Part shown: piece by piece, positions 26,080 through 34,219 of the stretch
How the letters are laid out: each line of letters opens with the position of its first letter
Position numbering within the stretch: position 1 is the first letter of the stretch
Source of the DNA: Akkermansiaceae bacterium
GTDB taxonomy: Bacteria; Verrucomicrobiota; Verrucomicrobiia; Verrucomicrobiales; Akkermansiaceae
Direction of reading: 5' to 3'
NCBI GenBank assembly: GCA_019634595.1
Contig: JAHCBC010000006.1
Span: 82,980-146,979 of the forward strand
DNA length: 64,000 nucleotides
The notes under the pieces: generated by a model
Database searches by the model: none
What the model was told of the DNA's origin: nothing
The model's input: only the letters and a program-made list of their open reading frames with translations
Made by a program: the position numbers and the translations under genes

Positions 26080-27634
26080 TGTCGGTCACTTCCAGGTAGG
26101 GGTTCATGGGATCCTCCTCCTTGTTCCAGCGGAGCGTCACCTTTGCGGTGCGCGCCTGTCCGTAGCGGAAGCCGGAGCCTTCCGTCACCAGCATCTGGCC
26201 GAGTTTCGAGCCTTTGGTGAAGTAGGCGCTGCTGATCTCCTTCTCATTGTCGCGCGGCAGCAGCTTCAGTCGGAGCTTGTTCTCGTGGTTGGGCACGTTG
26301 CGGTCCGCGGTGGTCTGGGCAACGGCGGAGACGACCAACTGGAAGGAGCGGATTTCCTCCGATGGCTGGCCTGCGAAGGTCTCCAGGCGTCCTCCGAAGC
26401 TGTCCAGGAACGGATCGACGATGACTTTGGGCGTGCCGCCTTCGGCCGTGCGGACCAGCAGCAGCTCGGGATGTGCTTTCCCGGAGGCGTCCTTGAAATC
26501 CACGGCGTAGTAGAAATCCATGGATCCATCCGGATTCGTCTCCTGGACTTCCGGAGCCACGGACGGGTTGGAAGGGAAGGGTTTGGTCAGGATGGATTCC
26601 TGGAGGGCGGCGGCCGGGGTGTGCGTCTCGATGAGAGGCAGGCGGGCATCCAGGTTCGACGCGGCGAGGAATTTCTCCACCACAGCCATCGCGGCGGTGC
26701 CAGGATGGGGTGCCTCCGGTGCCACCGGCGTGGCCGGGCCTGAAGGCGTCGCTGCCCCCGTCGGGTTGGTGGTGCGGTCAGGTCCGGGAAGATCGGCAGG
26801 TGTGGGTGGCTCCGGCGCGGGCTTGTCGGCGTGGGGCTTCGACGGGATGACCGGAGCGGCGATCGCCGCGGGATCTTCCCGGGAGAAAAGGATCAATCCT
26901 ACGGAGACGCCAACCATCAGCAGGAGCGCGGCTCCGCTGATCAGGATCCGTGGAGTGATCCTGGACCGGGTTGGCGACGGGCGGTAGTCCCGGCCTTCCG
27001 CACGCGGCTGCGCGGCGGACTGGCGCTCGCTGATGGGGCGGGCGACAATCTCCGGTTGGTCCGAACTCCGCAGGCGGTTGCCCCGTGGCTCCATCTTGAC
27101 GACCGTGGGTCCGGCGGAGGAGTTCCTCGGAGGCGGGATTGTCCCTTGCTGGGGATGATAGGAAGGCGGCGCTTCCTGTGGTGGCTGTGCCGGAGGGGCG
27201 TATTGGGGAGTCTGCGCGGGAGGGGGGGCGTAGTACTGTGGCGCCTGCTGCTGCGGTGGCGCGTACTGCTGGGGAGCTGGTTGCGCCGGCGGGGCGTAGT
27301 ACTGTGGTGCCTGCTGCTGCGGCGCTGGCTGCGCGGGCGGCGTGTGATATTGGGGTGCCTGCTGTGCCGGAGTGGAGTACTGCTGCGGAGCCGGTTGGGC
27401 TGGCGGCGCGTACTGCTGTGGCACTTGCTGCGCGGGTGGCGCGTGGTGAGGTTGCTGGACGGCCTGTACCGGTAATGAGGAGATCGGCGGCTGTGGAGCC
27501 TCGATGAAGCTCGAGCAGATGGGACACGGCCCGCGCACCCCGGCCATGCTGAGGGGTACCGTGAGCCGCGATCTACAGGCGGGACAGAAGAACGTGAGGG
27601 AGGGAACCACAGTTTGCTTTGGAAAAGCTAACAA
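26054..27634 (-). CDS. Zinc-ribbon, Pro/Gln-rich, single-pass membrane protein
   Basis: Starts at TTG 27634 (a GTG at 27610 is an alternative). The N-terminus has a two-CPxC ribbon (FFCPACRSRLTV and GPCPICSSF). Residues about 50-170 are a low-complexity Pro/Gln/Ala/Tyr tract of repeated APQ, QQY and YAPP units. A membrane helix (LISGAALLLMVGVSVGLILF) follows near residue 235, then a Pro-rich spacer and a C-terminal domain of ~190 residues that resembles the C-terminus of the protein at 31259. It lies 36 nt downstream of lexA on the same strand, so it may be in the SOS-controlled transcript. Function unknown. Confidence 0.75.
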   Translation of the reverse strand: MLAFPKQTVVPSLTFFCPACRSRLTVPLSMAGVRGPCPICSSFIEAPQPPISSLPVQAVQQPHHAPPAQQVPQQYAPPAQPAPQQYSTPAQQAPQYHTPPAQPAPQQQAPQYYAPPAQPAPQQYAPPQQQAPQYYAPPPAQTPQYAPPAQPPQEAPPSYHPQQGTIPPPRNSSAGPTVVKMEPRGNRLRSSDQPEIVARPISERQSAAQPRAEGRDYRPSPTRSRITPRILISGAALLLMVGVSVGLILFSREDPAAIAAPVIPSKPHADKPAPEPPTPADLPGPDRTTNPTGAATPSGPATPVAPEAPHPGTAAMAVVEKFLAASNLDARLPLIETHTPAAALQESILTKPFPSNPSVAPEVQETNPDGSMDFYYAVDFKDASGKAHPELLLVRTAEGGTPKVIVDPFLDSFGGRLETFAGQPSEEIRSFQLVVSAVAQTTADRNVPNHENKLRLKLLPRDNEKEISSAYFTKGSKLGQMLVTEGSGFRYGQARTAKVTLRWNKEEDPMNPYLEVTDIKEFRWNP

Positions 27635-27670
27635 ACCATGGAATGCGAGTCAACAACCGTGAATTTCTCC

Positions 27671-28285
27671 TCAGGCAGCATGCCGGAGCAGCGCGACCAA
27701 GACTCCCTGGATGATCAGTTCACGGGCGGGGATGAGGTCCGGGTAGTCCACATTTTCCGCCCGCAGGAAGGGCCGGCCTTTCTCGATGACGTAGCGTTTC
27801 AACGTGGTCTCACCGTCGATGAGGGCGGCGACGATGTCTCCCTTGCGCGGCTCGCGGAACTCGAGGATGACGGTGTCACCATGGCAGATGTGGGCGTCGA
27901 TCATGGAGTCACCGCGGACCTTCAGGGCGAAAGTGCGGGCGTGCCGGGGAATGCCGATGGAGGTGATGTCGATGGAGACGCATCCTTCGCGCTCCGGCTC
28001 CGCATCCTGGGACATGCCGGCGGCGATGCTGCCGTAGATGGGGATATCGATGATCTCCGCGCGGTCCAGCTCCTCCGGAAAGATGACGGCGCGCGCTTTT
28101 CCCGGAAGGCGCTGGATCACGCCCTTGCGCTCCAGTGCGCGGAGGTGGCTCATCGCCGCGGTCTGGCTGGCGAAATTGAAGAAGTGCTGGATCTCCCTGG
28201 TGGACGGCATCACGCCGGTCCGCCTTTGGGCATTTCGGAGATATTCCAGGATCTCTTGCTGGCGGGAGGTGAGTTGGTTCGGCAT
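27671..28285 (-). CDS. lexA: LexA repressor
   Basis: ATG at 28285 gives 204 residues; the upstream in-frame ATG at 28309 would put the start inside the operator. The N-terminal winged helix reads LTSRQQEILEYLRNAQRRTG and MPSTREIQHFF. The self-cleavage bond is Ala89-Gly90 (SIAAGMSQ), with catalytic Ser127 (RGDSMIDA) and Lys163 (TTLKRY). It represses the SOS regulon and is inactivated by RecA-stimulated self-cleavage. A perfect TGTTC-N4-GAACA box begins 16 nt upstream, so it is autoregulated. Confidence 0.95.
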   Translation of the reverse strand: MPNQLTSRQQEILEYLRNAQRRTGVMPSTREIQHFFNFASQTAAMSHLRALERKGVIQRLPGKARAVIFPEELDRAEIIDIPIYGSIAAGMSQDAEPEREGCVSIDITSIGIPRHARTFALKVRGDSMIDAHICHGDTVILEFREPRKGDIVAALIDGETTLKRYVIEKGRPFLRAENVDYPDLIPARELIIQGVLVALLRHAA

Positions 28286-28301
28286 GGGAGTGTTTGAACA
28301 G

Positions 28302-28315
28302 TGTTCCAAAGAACA
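28302..28315. promoter_or_regulatory. LexA box (SOS operator)
   Basis: TGTTCCAAAGAACA is an exact match to TGTTC-N4-GAACA, the LexA motif described for Verrucomicrobia. It lies 17-30 nt upstream of the lexA start. An overlapping second dyad, GAACAGTGTTC, is at 28296-28306. Confidence 0.85.
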
Positions 28316-28428
28316 ATGTAAAATCGGCGGAGCTCCGCAAGCGCAAAAGAGCGGAATATTTCATCCTCTTCCGCCGGGCGCATGGAATCCGCTGGATATG
28401 ACCACCGCCGGGAGATTGAGTTCGTGCC

Positions 28429-29661
28429 GTGGGGAAGGAGCAACTTGAACAGCGGCAACCGGGCGGTGGGGGCTTTGCCGTGCTGTGGTTCGCGTTCTTT
28501 TTCCATGGGATGACGTCGGGATTCTGGATCCCCTCGCTTACGAACATCTTCCGGGAACTGGGCATCTCCCAGTGGGTCGCGCTGGCATTCATGGTGCCAC
28601 CGCTGTGCGCGCTGGTCTCACCATTGATCGGCGGGGCTCTGGCGGACCAGCGGATGGCGGCGAACCGGTTGTTCGCATGGAGCGGGATGATCGGCGCGGT
28701 GTTCCTGTTCTCCGCGTTCCGGAGCCTGGACCTGGGGTGGAACCCGTGGTGGTTCATCTTCCTGCTGGGCGCGTACTCGCTCTGCTCCGGGCCGATGTGG
28801 AGCCTGCTGGCGGTGATCTCCCTGACCCACCTGAAACACGGGGAAAGGGACTACCCGTTGGTGAGGATGGCGGCGACCATCGGCTGGATGGCCGGTGGTG
28901 CGATCGGCAGTTACGTGCTGCACGCGGACATGAGCGTGGACGCCGGCTATGCGGCGACCGTGGCGCGGGTGCTCACCGCGGCCATCGGCTGCCTGCTGCC
29001 GTTCACGCCGCCGTTGGGGAAGGGGGTGTCCTGGAAAAGCCTGCTGGGTTTTGATGCGTTCGGCCTGCTGAAGCAGCGGGACCATCTGGTGTTCTTCGTG
29101 GTCACCACGCTGTTCTCCATCCCGCTGGCGGCATTCTACATGTATGGGGCGGAAATGTTCCGCTGGCTGGGAGATGCCCGGCCGACCGCGACGATGACCA
29201 TGGGGCAGGTGACGGAGCTGGTGGCCATGCTGTTCGTGGGCGTGCTGATGATCCGCTTCCGGATCAAGACCATCCTGCTGTGGGCGATGGGGCTTTCGGT
29301 GCTGAGATACGGGATGAGCGCGTGGGCCGGTCACACGGGCGTCTGGGCGTGGCACCTGGGAGGGGTGGCCCTCCACGGGGTCTGCTACACGCTTTATTTC
29401 ATCACCGCGCAGGTGTTCCTGGACCGCAGGGTGGATGCGGGCATGAGGGGGCAGGCGCAGGGCCTGCTGGCTTTCGTTTCCGGAGGTCTCGGCCCCTGTG
29501 TGGGTGCATGGATCTGCGGTGGCCTGCGGAGCCTGCTGGTGGATGGCTCCGGGGACGGATGGATGGAGTTCTGGGGTGTTCTCACCGCGATGATCGCGGT
29601 GTGCTTCACCGGCTTCGCGGTCTTTTACCGCGGCGGGGCATCGAAACCGGCCGGTGGGTGA
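28429..29661 (+). CDS. MFS transporter of the nucleoside:H+ symporter type
   Basis: 410 residues with about 12 membrane helices, starting at GTG 28429; no better ATG is in frame. MTSGFWIPSLTNIFRELGIS, the GALADQRMAANRLFAWSGM loop and a late FITAQVFLDRRVDAGMRGQAQG fit the nucleoside/xanthosine permease branch (NupG/XapB-like). Substrate by family only. It diverges from lexA with 143 nt between starts, so the LexA box could in principle affect it, but it is over 110 nt from this start. Confidence 0.82.
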   Translation: MGKEQLEQRQPGGGGFAVLWFAFFFHGMTSGFWIPSLTNIFRELGISQWVALAFMVPPLCALVSPLIGGALADQRMAANRLFAWSGMIGAVFLFSAFRSLDLGWNPWWFIFLLGAYSLCSGPMWSLLAVISLTHLKHGERDYPLVRMAATIGWMAGGAIGSYVLHADMSVDAGYAATVARVLTAAIGCLLPFTPPLGKGVSWKSLLGFDAFGLLKQRDHLVFFVVTTLFSIPLAAFYMYGAEMFRWLGDARPTATMTMGQVTELVAMLFVGVLMIRFRIKTILLWAMGLSVLRYGMSAWAGHTGVWAWHLGGVALHGVCYTLYFITAQVFLDRRVDAGMRGQAQGLLAFVSGGLGPCVGAWICGGLRSLLVDGSGDGWMEFWGVLTAMIAVCFTGFAVFYRGGASKPAGG

Positions 29662-29663
29662 AA

Positions 29664-29737
29664 GAAAGTTGAGAGTTGAGGGTTGAGAGTTGGTCTGGAG
29701 CAGCCTGCGCTGCCCAACCCTGCACTCCCAACTTTCC
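29664..29737. repeat. Long hairpin element, family A copy 1
   Basis: GAAAGTTGAGAGTTGAG and its partner around CTCCCAACTTTC form a 22-bp stem with about three mismatches. It fills the gap between two convergent genes. A related hairpin is at 38855-38916 in the same kind of gap, so it may act as a bidirectional terminator. Confidence 0.6.
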
Positions 29738-29759
29738 TTTTCAGGATGAAAGGCGACGC

Positions 29760-30617
29760 TCAACCCGCCAGTTCGCAGGCCAGGCGGATGGCGGCGATCA
29801 TTGACGACGGATCCGCGATGTTCTTCCCGGCGATGCCATAGGCGGTGCCGTGGTCCGGGCTGGTCCGCGGTTTCGGCAGGCCGAGCGTGACGTTCACGGC
29901 GGTGTCGAAATCGAGGAGCTTCAGCGGGATGAGTCCCTGGTCATGGTACATGGCGATGACCGCGTCATGGGCACCCATGGCCGCCTCGCGGAAGATGGCG
30001 TCCGGGACGGCGGGGCCGGTGTATTGTGCGTTGCCGTCCCCGCGGAGGACATCGAGCGCGGGGGAAATGATCGTCCTTTCCTCGTTACCGAAGGCACCGT
30101 TCTCACCGGCATGGGGATTGAGTCCGGCCACGGCGATGCGTGGCAGGTTGATGCCGCGGCGGGAAAGGAAGGCGGCGGTCAGGCGGGAAATGCGGATGAT
30201 CTTTTCCGCGGTGAGGAGCGTGGGGATGGACTTGAGCGGTTCATGGATGGTGGCCAGGCCCACGGTCAGGCGCTCCCCGGTCAGGAGCATGCCGAAGTCC
30301 TCCACGCCGAAGGCATCCGCGAAAAATTCCGTCTGGCCGGGAAAGGTGAAACCCACGGATTGGAGCGCTTCCTTGGAGACCGGGGCGGTCACCACCGCGT
30401 CTCCGGTGCCGGCCTTGAGGCGGGCGGCGGCTTCCTCCAGCCCGGCCATGGCGGCCTCCGCGGAGCGGCGGTCCGGCTTTCCGGGGGTGCCCGCCCCGGT
30501 GTCGCCCAGGACCTCATAGTCGAACCCGGCCGGGAGCTTTCCGGAGGAGAGCGCCTTGCCGATCACTTCCGGGCCGATGCCGGCCGGATCTCCGGCGGTG
30601 ATGAGGATGCGTGGCAT
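29760..30617 (-). CDS. pdxA: 4-hydroxythreonine-4-phosphate dehydrogenase
   Basis: ATG at 30617 gives 285 residues, slightly short of the ~330 typical for E. coli PdxA. Family motifs are present: ITAGDPAGIGPEV at the N-terminus, VTAPVSKEAL, the metal-ligand His regions IHEPLK, MYHDQGLIPLK and SPDHGTAYGIAG. It oxidises 4-phosphohydroxy-L-threonine in the DXP-dependent pyridoxal phosphate pathway. PdxA-like homologues can act in other catabolic routes, but nothing nearby suggests that. Confidence 0.88.
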   Translation of the reverse strand: MPRILITAGDPAGIGPEVIGKALSSGKLPAGFDYEVLGDTGAGTPGKPDRRSAEAAMAGLEEAAARLKAGTGDAVVTAPVSKEALQSVGFTFPGQTEFFADAFGVEDFGMLLTGERLTVGLATIHEPLKSIPTLLTAEKIIRISRLTAAFLSRRGINLPRIAVAGLNPHAGENGAFGNEERTIISPALDVLRGDGNAQYTGPAVPDAIFREAAMGAHDAVIAMYHDQGLIPLKLLDFDTAVNVTLGLPKPRTSPDHGTAYGIAGKNIADPSSMIAAIRLACELAG

Positions 30618-30721
30618 GCGGGGAGTTTCAAGCGGACCGCGGCGGATGCCAAGAGATGAAATCGAAATCGCCACCGGTCCGGGCTTGCGGGGCCGGAGGG
30701 GGGAGGGCTAGCCTGCGACCC

Positions 30722-31228
30722 ATGCTGAATCAGTTGATACGCGCTTTCGCGGTCGCGGCGGGATGTTTCGTCCTGACGCAGTGCGCCGGATCCGGGAAGA
30801 TGGGCACGGGCAACATGGGCGGCCCCACGGTGGAGGAGCGCAACGCCAGGATCGCGAACGAAGCCACCGGCGACTTCTACTATGGCCGCCGTTATTTCGT
30901 CGAGAAGACCCGCTTCTGGGGCTACCTGAGGAAGCCCCGGCAACCGTGGAGCAAGGCGAAGCTGGTCATCTTCCGCGAGGACCGGATGAAAAATCCCGAC
31001 CGCCTGCCGGAGGCCGGTCCCGCGGGACAGCGGTACGCCTTTGACAACAACTACGAATACCGCATCCGTGGCCACTTCACCGGCAACGAGGCGTATGACC
31101 CGAACAGCAACCAGTTCCTCCAGGAGTTCATGCTGACCGGTTACGAAGTGGTTGACCGGAACCCCGGCTGGCTGTTCCGGCCGGATGACCGGTATGAAAA
31201 GACGCGGATCACGGTCTATCCCCGCTGA
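30722..31228 (+). CDS. Putative lipoprotein of unknown function
   Basis: 168 residues with a lipoprotein signal: MLNQLIRAFAVAAGCFVLTQ then CAGS, with LTQC as lipobox. The mature protein is Tyr/Arg rich (ATGDFYYGRRYFVEKTRFWG) with no recognised domain. It faces away from pdxA and is followed after 30 nt by the gene at 31259. Confidence 0.7.
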   Translation: MLNQLIRAFAVAAGCFVLTQCAGSGKMGTGNMGGPTVEERNARIANEATGDFYYGRRYFVEKTRFWGYLRKPRQPWSKAKLVIFREDRMKNPDRLPEAGPAGQRYAFDNNYEYRIRGHFTGNEAYDPNSNQFLQEFMLTGYEVVDRNPGWLFRPDDRYEKTRITVYPR

Positions 31229-31258
31229 TCCATTATCCGGCCTTCCCGCAGGTTCCAC

Positions 31259-32302
31259 ATGAAAGACAAAGGCATATCCAGGGACGTCGGTGCCGGTGGC
31301 AAGCGCACGCGGGGTGAAGATCCCGGCCTGGGTGGATTCCACCGGGCGGGCGGCGTTCCGCTTCCGGAACCCGGTGATCCCGCGGAACGATCCGCAACGG
31401 GCGGGCGCCGCCGTCGCCGGGCGTCCAGCGAGGATCGGTACTCCCACGAGAAAGATCACAAGCGGGCGAGGTCCGCGATGATGATCTGGACCATGCTGCT
31501 GGGTGCCGGTGGCATCGTGGTGATCGCCATTTCCGTGGGCATCTGGCTCAAGTCGGAAAGCGACCGGAGGAACGATACGACGGACACCGGAAGGACGACC
31601 ACCGAATACATCCGCATCGAGGAGCCCGCCGAAAAGAAGAAGATGGGTGAGGCGGAAGCCGTGGCACTGGCGACCAAGGCACTGGCGGCCAGGGCCGAAG
31701 AGGACATCCTTGCCGTGATCGATCCGGGACCGGTGCCTGCGTCGGAAGTGGGGGGATTTTTGCAGGGCCTCCAGGAACGGGAAGGGACGATCACCGGGTA
31801 TGATCTGATGGCGCGTCTGGACAGCCCGCGGGAGGACTTGGTGGGGGTGGTGGTTTCCTTCGAAAAAGACGGGGAAAAGGGGAACCGCATCGCGTTGTTC
31901 GCGCCGGATGGCAGCGGGCAATGGAAGATGGATTTCCCCGCATTCTCCAGAATGGCGACGCCTTCATGGGATGACCTGCTCACCGGGCCGGCGGAGAGTG
32001 CCGTCGTCCGGGTGTATGTGGAGAGGGACCAGTATTTCAATGGTCCGTTCAGCGAAAGCGATGGTTGGGTCTGCTATGGAGTGGCCTCGCCGGATGTGGA
32101 CCGGCTGCTTTTCGGTTACTGCAAGAAAGACAGCCCGCAGGATCTGGCGATCCGGTCGCTGCTCGACATCAGGAAGATGGCGCGGGTGACGGTCGCGCTT
32201 GAAAAAGCGGAAGGCGCGGACAGCCGGCAGTTCGTCATCAAGCGGGTGCTTGCCCATGACTGGCTGGTGGGCGATGAGCCGGCCGATGAGGCCGGACGTT
32301 GA
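31259..32302 (+). CDS. Single-pass membrane protein with conserved C-terminal domain, function unknown
   Basis: 347 residues. The first ~70 are Gly/Arg/Lys rich and probably disordered, then one membrane helix (MLLGAGGIVVIAISVGIWL, about residues 80-98). The outer part of ~230 residues ends RVTVALEKAEGADSRQFVIK, which parallels the end of the 26054-27634 protein (KVTLRWNKEEDPMNPYLEVT); spacing of hydrophobic and Trp residues before it also matches. The two appear to share a verrucomicrobial domain. The start could be a later ATG such as 31479, close to the membrane helix. Confidence 0.65.
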   Translation: MKDKGISRDVGAGGKRTRGEDPGLGGFHRAGGVPLPEPGDPAERSATGGRRRRRASSEDRYSHEKDHKRARSAMMIWTMLLGAGGIVVIAISVGIWLKSESDRRNDTTDTGRTTTEYIRIEEPAEKKKMGEAEAVALATKALAARAEEDILAVIDPGPVPASEVGGFLQGLQEREGTITGYDLMARLDSPREDLVGVVVSFEKDGEKGNRIALFAPDGSGQWKMDFPAFSRMATPSWDDLLTGPAESAVVRVYVERDQYFNGPFSESDGWVCYGVASPDVDRLLFGYCKKDSPQDLAIRSLLDIRKMARVTVALEKAEGADSRQFVIKRVLAHDWLVGDEPADEAGR

Positions 32303-32331
32303 GGTAAGGGTCGCGACTGCCGGGTCCGCCC

Positions 32332-32376
32332 GTAGCGAATTTAGTGAGAAATTCGGCGGGGGCGGTCCACCATCAG
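32332..32376 (+). repeat. Hairpin element, family B copy 1
   Basis: Begins GTAGCGAATTTAGTGAG and continues to CACCATCAG. It aligns with 49644-49687; the stem GAATTT/AAATTC here is GAACCT/AGGTTC there, so both arms changed together. The rest of the gap 32303-32541 holds a GGGTCGCGACTGCCGGG fragment, also seen near 52832, and no gene. Confidence 0.6.
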
Positions 32377-32541
32377 CAATCCAACTCCGGTTCGCGTGGA
32401 CCTCTCCTCAACCCGCTGCCATGGAATCTCCAGATTGATTCGCGAACGTGAAACCGGACAAAATTGATTTCTCCACTGTGGCGCCACGCGAGAAAAACGG
32501 TAAAAGCTCCTGGTATCCCGAGTAGGAAATTTCCCCCGACA

Positions 32542-34113
32542 ATGATCCCTCCCGTCTTCCTCATTGCCTTTTCCGGTCATCGTCCGAGCGACTCTCCCGG
32601 CAGGAGGGAGGAGGATCTCGCCGCGACCACGGAGCGTCTCCTGGAGTGCTTCACCGCCCTGCGCGGGCGTGCCGCTCTCGTGAACGGGGAAATCCACCTC
32701 GTCGCCAGCCTCGCGGCGGGTGGGGACATCATCGCGTGCGAGGCGGCGCTTTCCCTTGGCATGCCGCTCCACATCGTCCTGCCGATGACGGCTCCCGCGT
32801 TCATGGGGACCTTCGGCGGGTTGGAACATTGGATCCCACGGGCGGAGGTGATCCTGGAAACCATCGCCGCGGACGCCCGCCATACGCTCCGCATCGGCTC
32901 GGTGTCCGCCACCTCCCCGGAATGCTATGCAGAGGCGAACACCCGAATCCTGGAATCCGCGGATCTCCTCGTCACGCTGTCCACGCTGGCTCCGTCGAAG
33001 TCCATCGCCGGCACCACCCATCTGCTCGAACTCGCCAAGGCGCTGGGGATTCCCGCGCTCAATCTCAACCCGGCGGAACCGGCCGCCACCCTGCCGGTTA
33101 TTCCGGCGGCTTTCGCCGATCCCGGCTGCGGAACCCTCAAGCCGTTCCGGCAGCTTTCCTCCCACATCGAGTGCGGTGCTGGTCCCCTTACCTTCGCGGC
33201 GTTGGCCCGCTGCCTGAGCAACGCGGCCCACCGGTCTTCCCGCTGGTTCCGCATGGCCACCGCCCTGGCGATCAGCGCGCACGCGCTCGCCACCATCCTC
33301 GCGGCTGCGGCGGCTTCGTATTACTACGTGCTGAAAACCGGGAAAGCCGGTGCGCTTTCGGACCATGTACTGGTCCTCCTCGCCGTGGTCGCCTTCATCG
33401 AGGTCATCCTCGTGTTCGGCGGCTGGTGGCTGGAGCATCGCGTCCACCGTGGCGGGGGGCAGAGGATTTGGCTGAATTGCCGTTTTGCCCGCGAATTGAT
33501 GAGGGGGATGGAAACTTCCCAAGTGTTTTTCGATCCCCTGCGGCCGGAGATCCAGTACCACCAGCCGGGGTGGAAGAGGTTCGCCATCACCGCGTCGCTC
33601 GCCTTTCTCCGTGAGCAGGGGAATGCCGATCTTACGCAGAAGGAGATCCTGGATCGTTACCGGAAAAAATACCTCGATGACCGGTTGCTGGAGCAGGCGG
33701 AATGGTTCGCCGCCCGGGCCGCTGAAGCATCCAGACCCTCGGCCTGGTTCCATTTTCTGACCCACCGCGCCGCGCTCGCCGCCCTGCTGGTCGTGGGGGC
33801 TGCCTGTGTGGTGAAAGTAACCGCCGCGCTGACGCACTCCTTCCTTTTCCAATCGCCCACGTTCCTTCTCTTCCTGCCCATCCTGCTTCCGCTGCTCGCC
33901 AGCCTGGGGGCCTCGTTCGGGGCGGCCTTCGACTACCAGCGGCGGGCGGTCCGCTACCGGGAACTCGCGGAGATGCTCCGCCGGGCGGCGAAAACGCTCT
34001 CCGTGGTCTCCACGCTGCCGGACATCTCCGCGGTCATCCGGCAGACGGAGGAAGCCCTTTCCGACGAACTCATCGAGTGGCACGCCGCCCAGCGCAAGGG
34101 TCTGGGGCATTGA
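32542..34113 (+). CDS. SLOG-like sensor fused to a SLATT-like four-helix membrane module (putative defence effector)
   Basis: ATG at 32542 gives 523 residues. Residues 1-200 form a Rossmann-like domain with FSGHRPS (10-16), AAGGDIIACEAAL (58-70), LHIVLPM (76-82) and GTTHLLELAKALGIP (157-171), the layout of SLOG-type nucleotide-binding sensor domains. Four membrane helices follow in two pairs (about 229-253 and 264-287; 400-421 and 431-453). Each pair is followed by a charged helix, the second being YRELAEMLRRAAKTL, as in SLATT/DUF4231 domains. SLOG and SLATT domains are associated in predicted nucleotide-activated, pore-forming conflict systems. The gene stands alone between two repeat elements. 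Family assignment is by motif pattern. Confidence 0.6.
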   Translation: MIPPVFLIAFSGHRPSDSPGRREEDLAATTERLLECFTALRGRAALVNGEIHLVASLAAGGDIIACEAALSLGMPLHIVLPMTAPAFMGTFGGLEHWIPRAEVILETIAADARHTLRIGSVSATSPECYAEANTRILESADLLVTLSTLAPSKSIAGTTHLLELAKALGIPALNLNPAEPAATLPVIPAAFADPGCGTLKPFRQLSSHIECGAGPLTFAALARCLSNAAHRSSRWFRMATALAISAHALATILAAAAASYYYVLKTGKAGALSDHVLVLLAVVAFIEVILVFGGWWLEHRVHRGGGQRIWLNCRFARELMRGMETSQVFFDPLRPEIQYHQPGWKRFAITASLAFLREQGNADLTQKEILDRYRKKYLDDRLLEQAEWFAARAAEASRPSAWFHFLTHRAALAALLVVGAACVVKVTAALTHSFLFQSPTFLLFLPILLPLLASLGASFGAAFDYQRRAVRYRELAEMLRRAAKTLSVVSTLPDISAVIRQTEEALSDELIEWHAAQRKGLGH

Positions 34114-34140
34114 CCGTGGCGGCGATCACCGGTCCCCGTC
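34114..34140 (+). repeat. Family C repeat end (solo copy)
   Basis: Starts at CCGTGGCGGCGATCACCGG, matching the terminal inverted repeat of the 149-bp element at 35741-35889. It abuts the stop codon of the SLOG/SLATT gene exactly. Confidence 0.6.
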
Positions 34141-34219
34141 GTTGCGGGTGTCCGGAAAAAGAAAAGGCATCCGCCACCTGGGGTGGGGATGCCTTCCATG
34201 AATGGGAGCGGGTGCGGGA

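Noticed and set aside
28296..28428. SOS control of the divergent MFS gene at 28429
   Set aside because: The LexA box is more than 110 nt from the MFS start but only 17 nt from lexA, so it most likely serves lexA alone.
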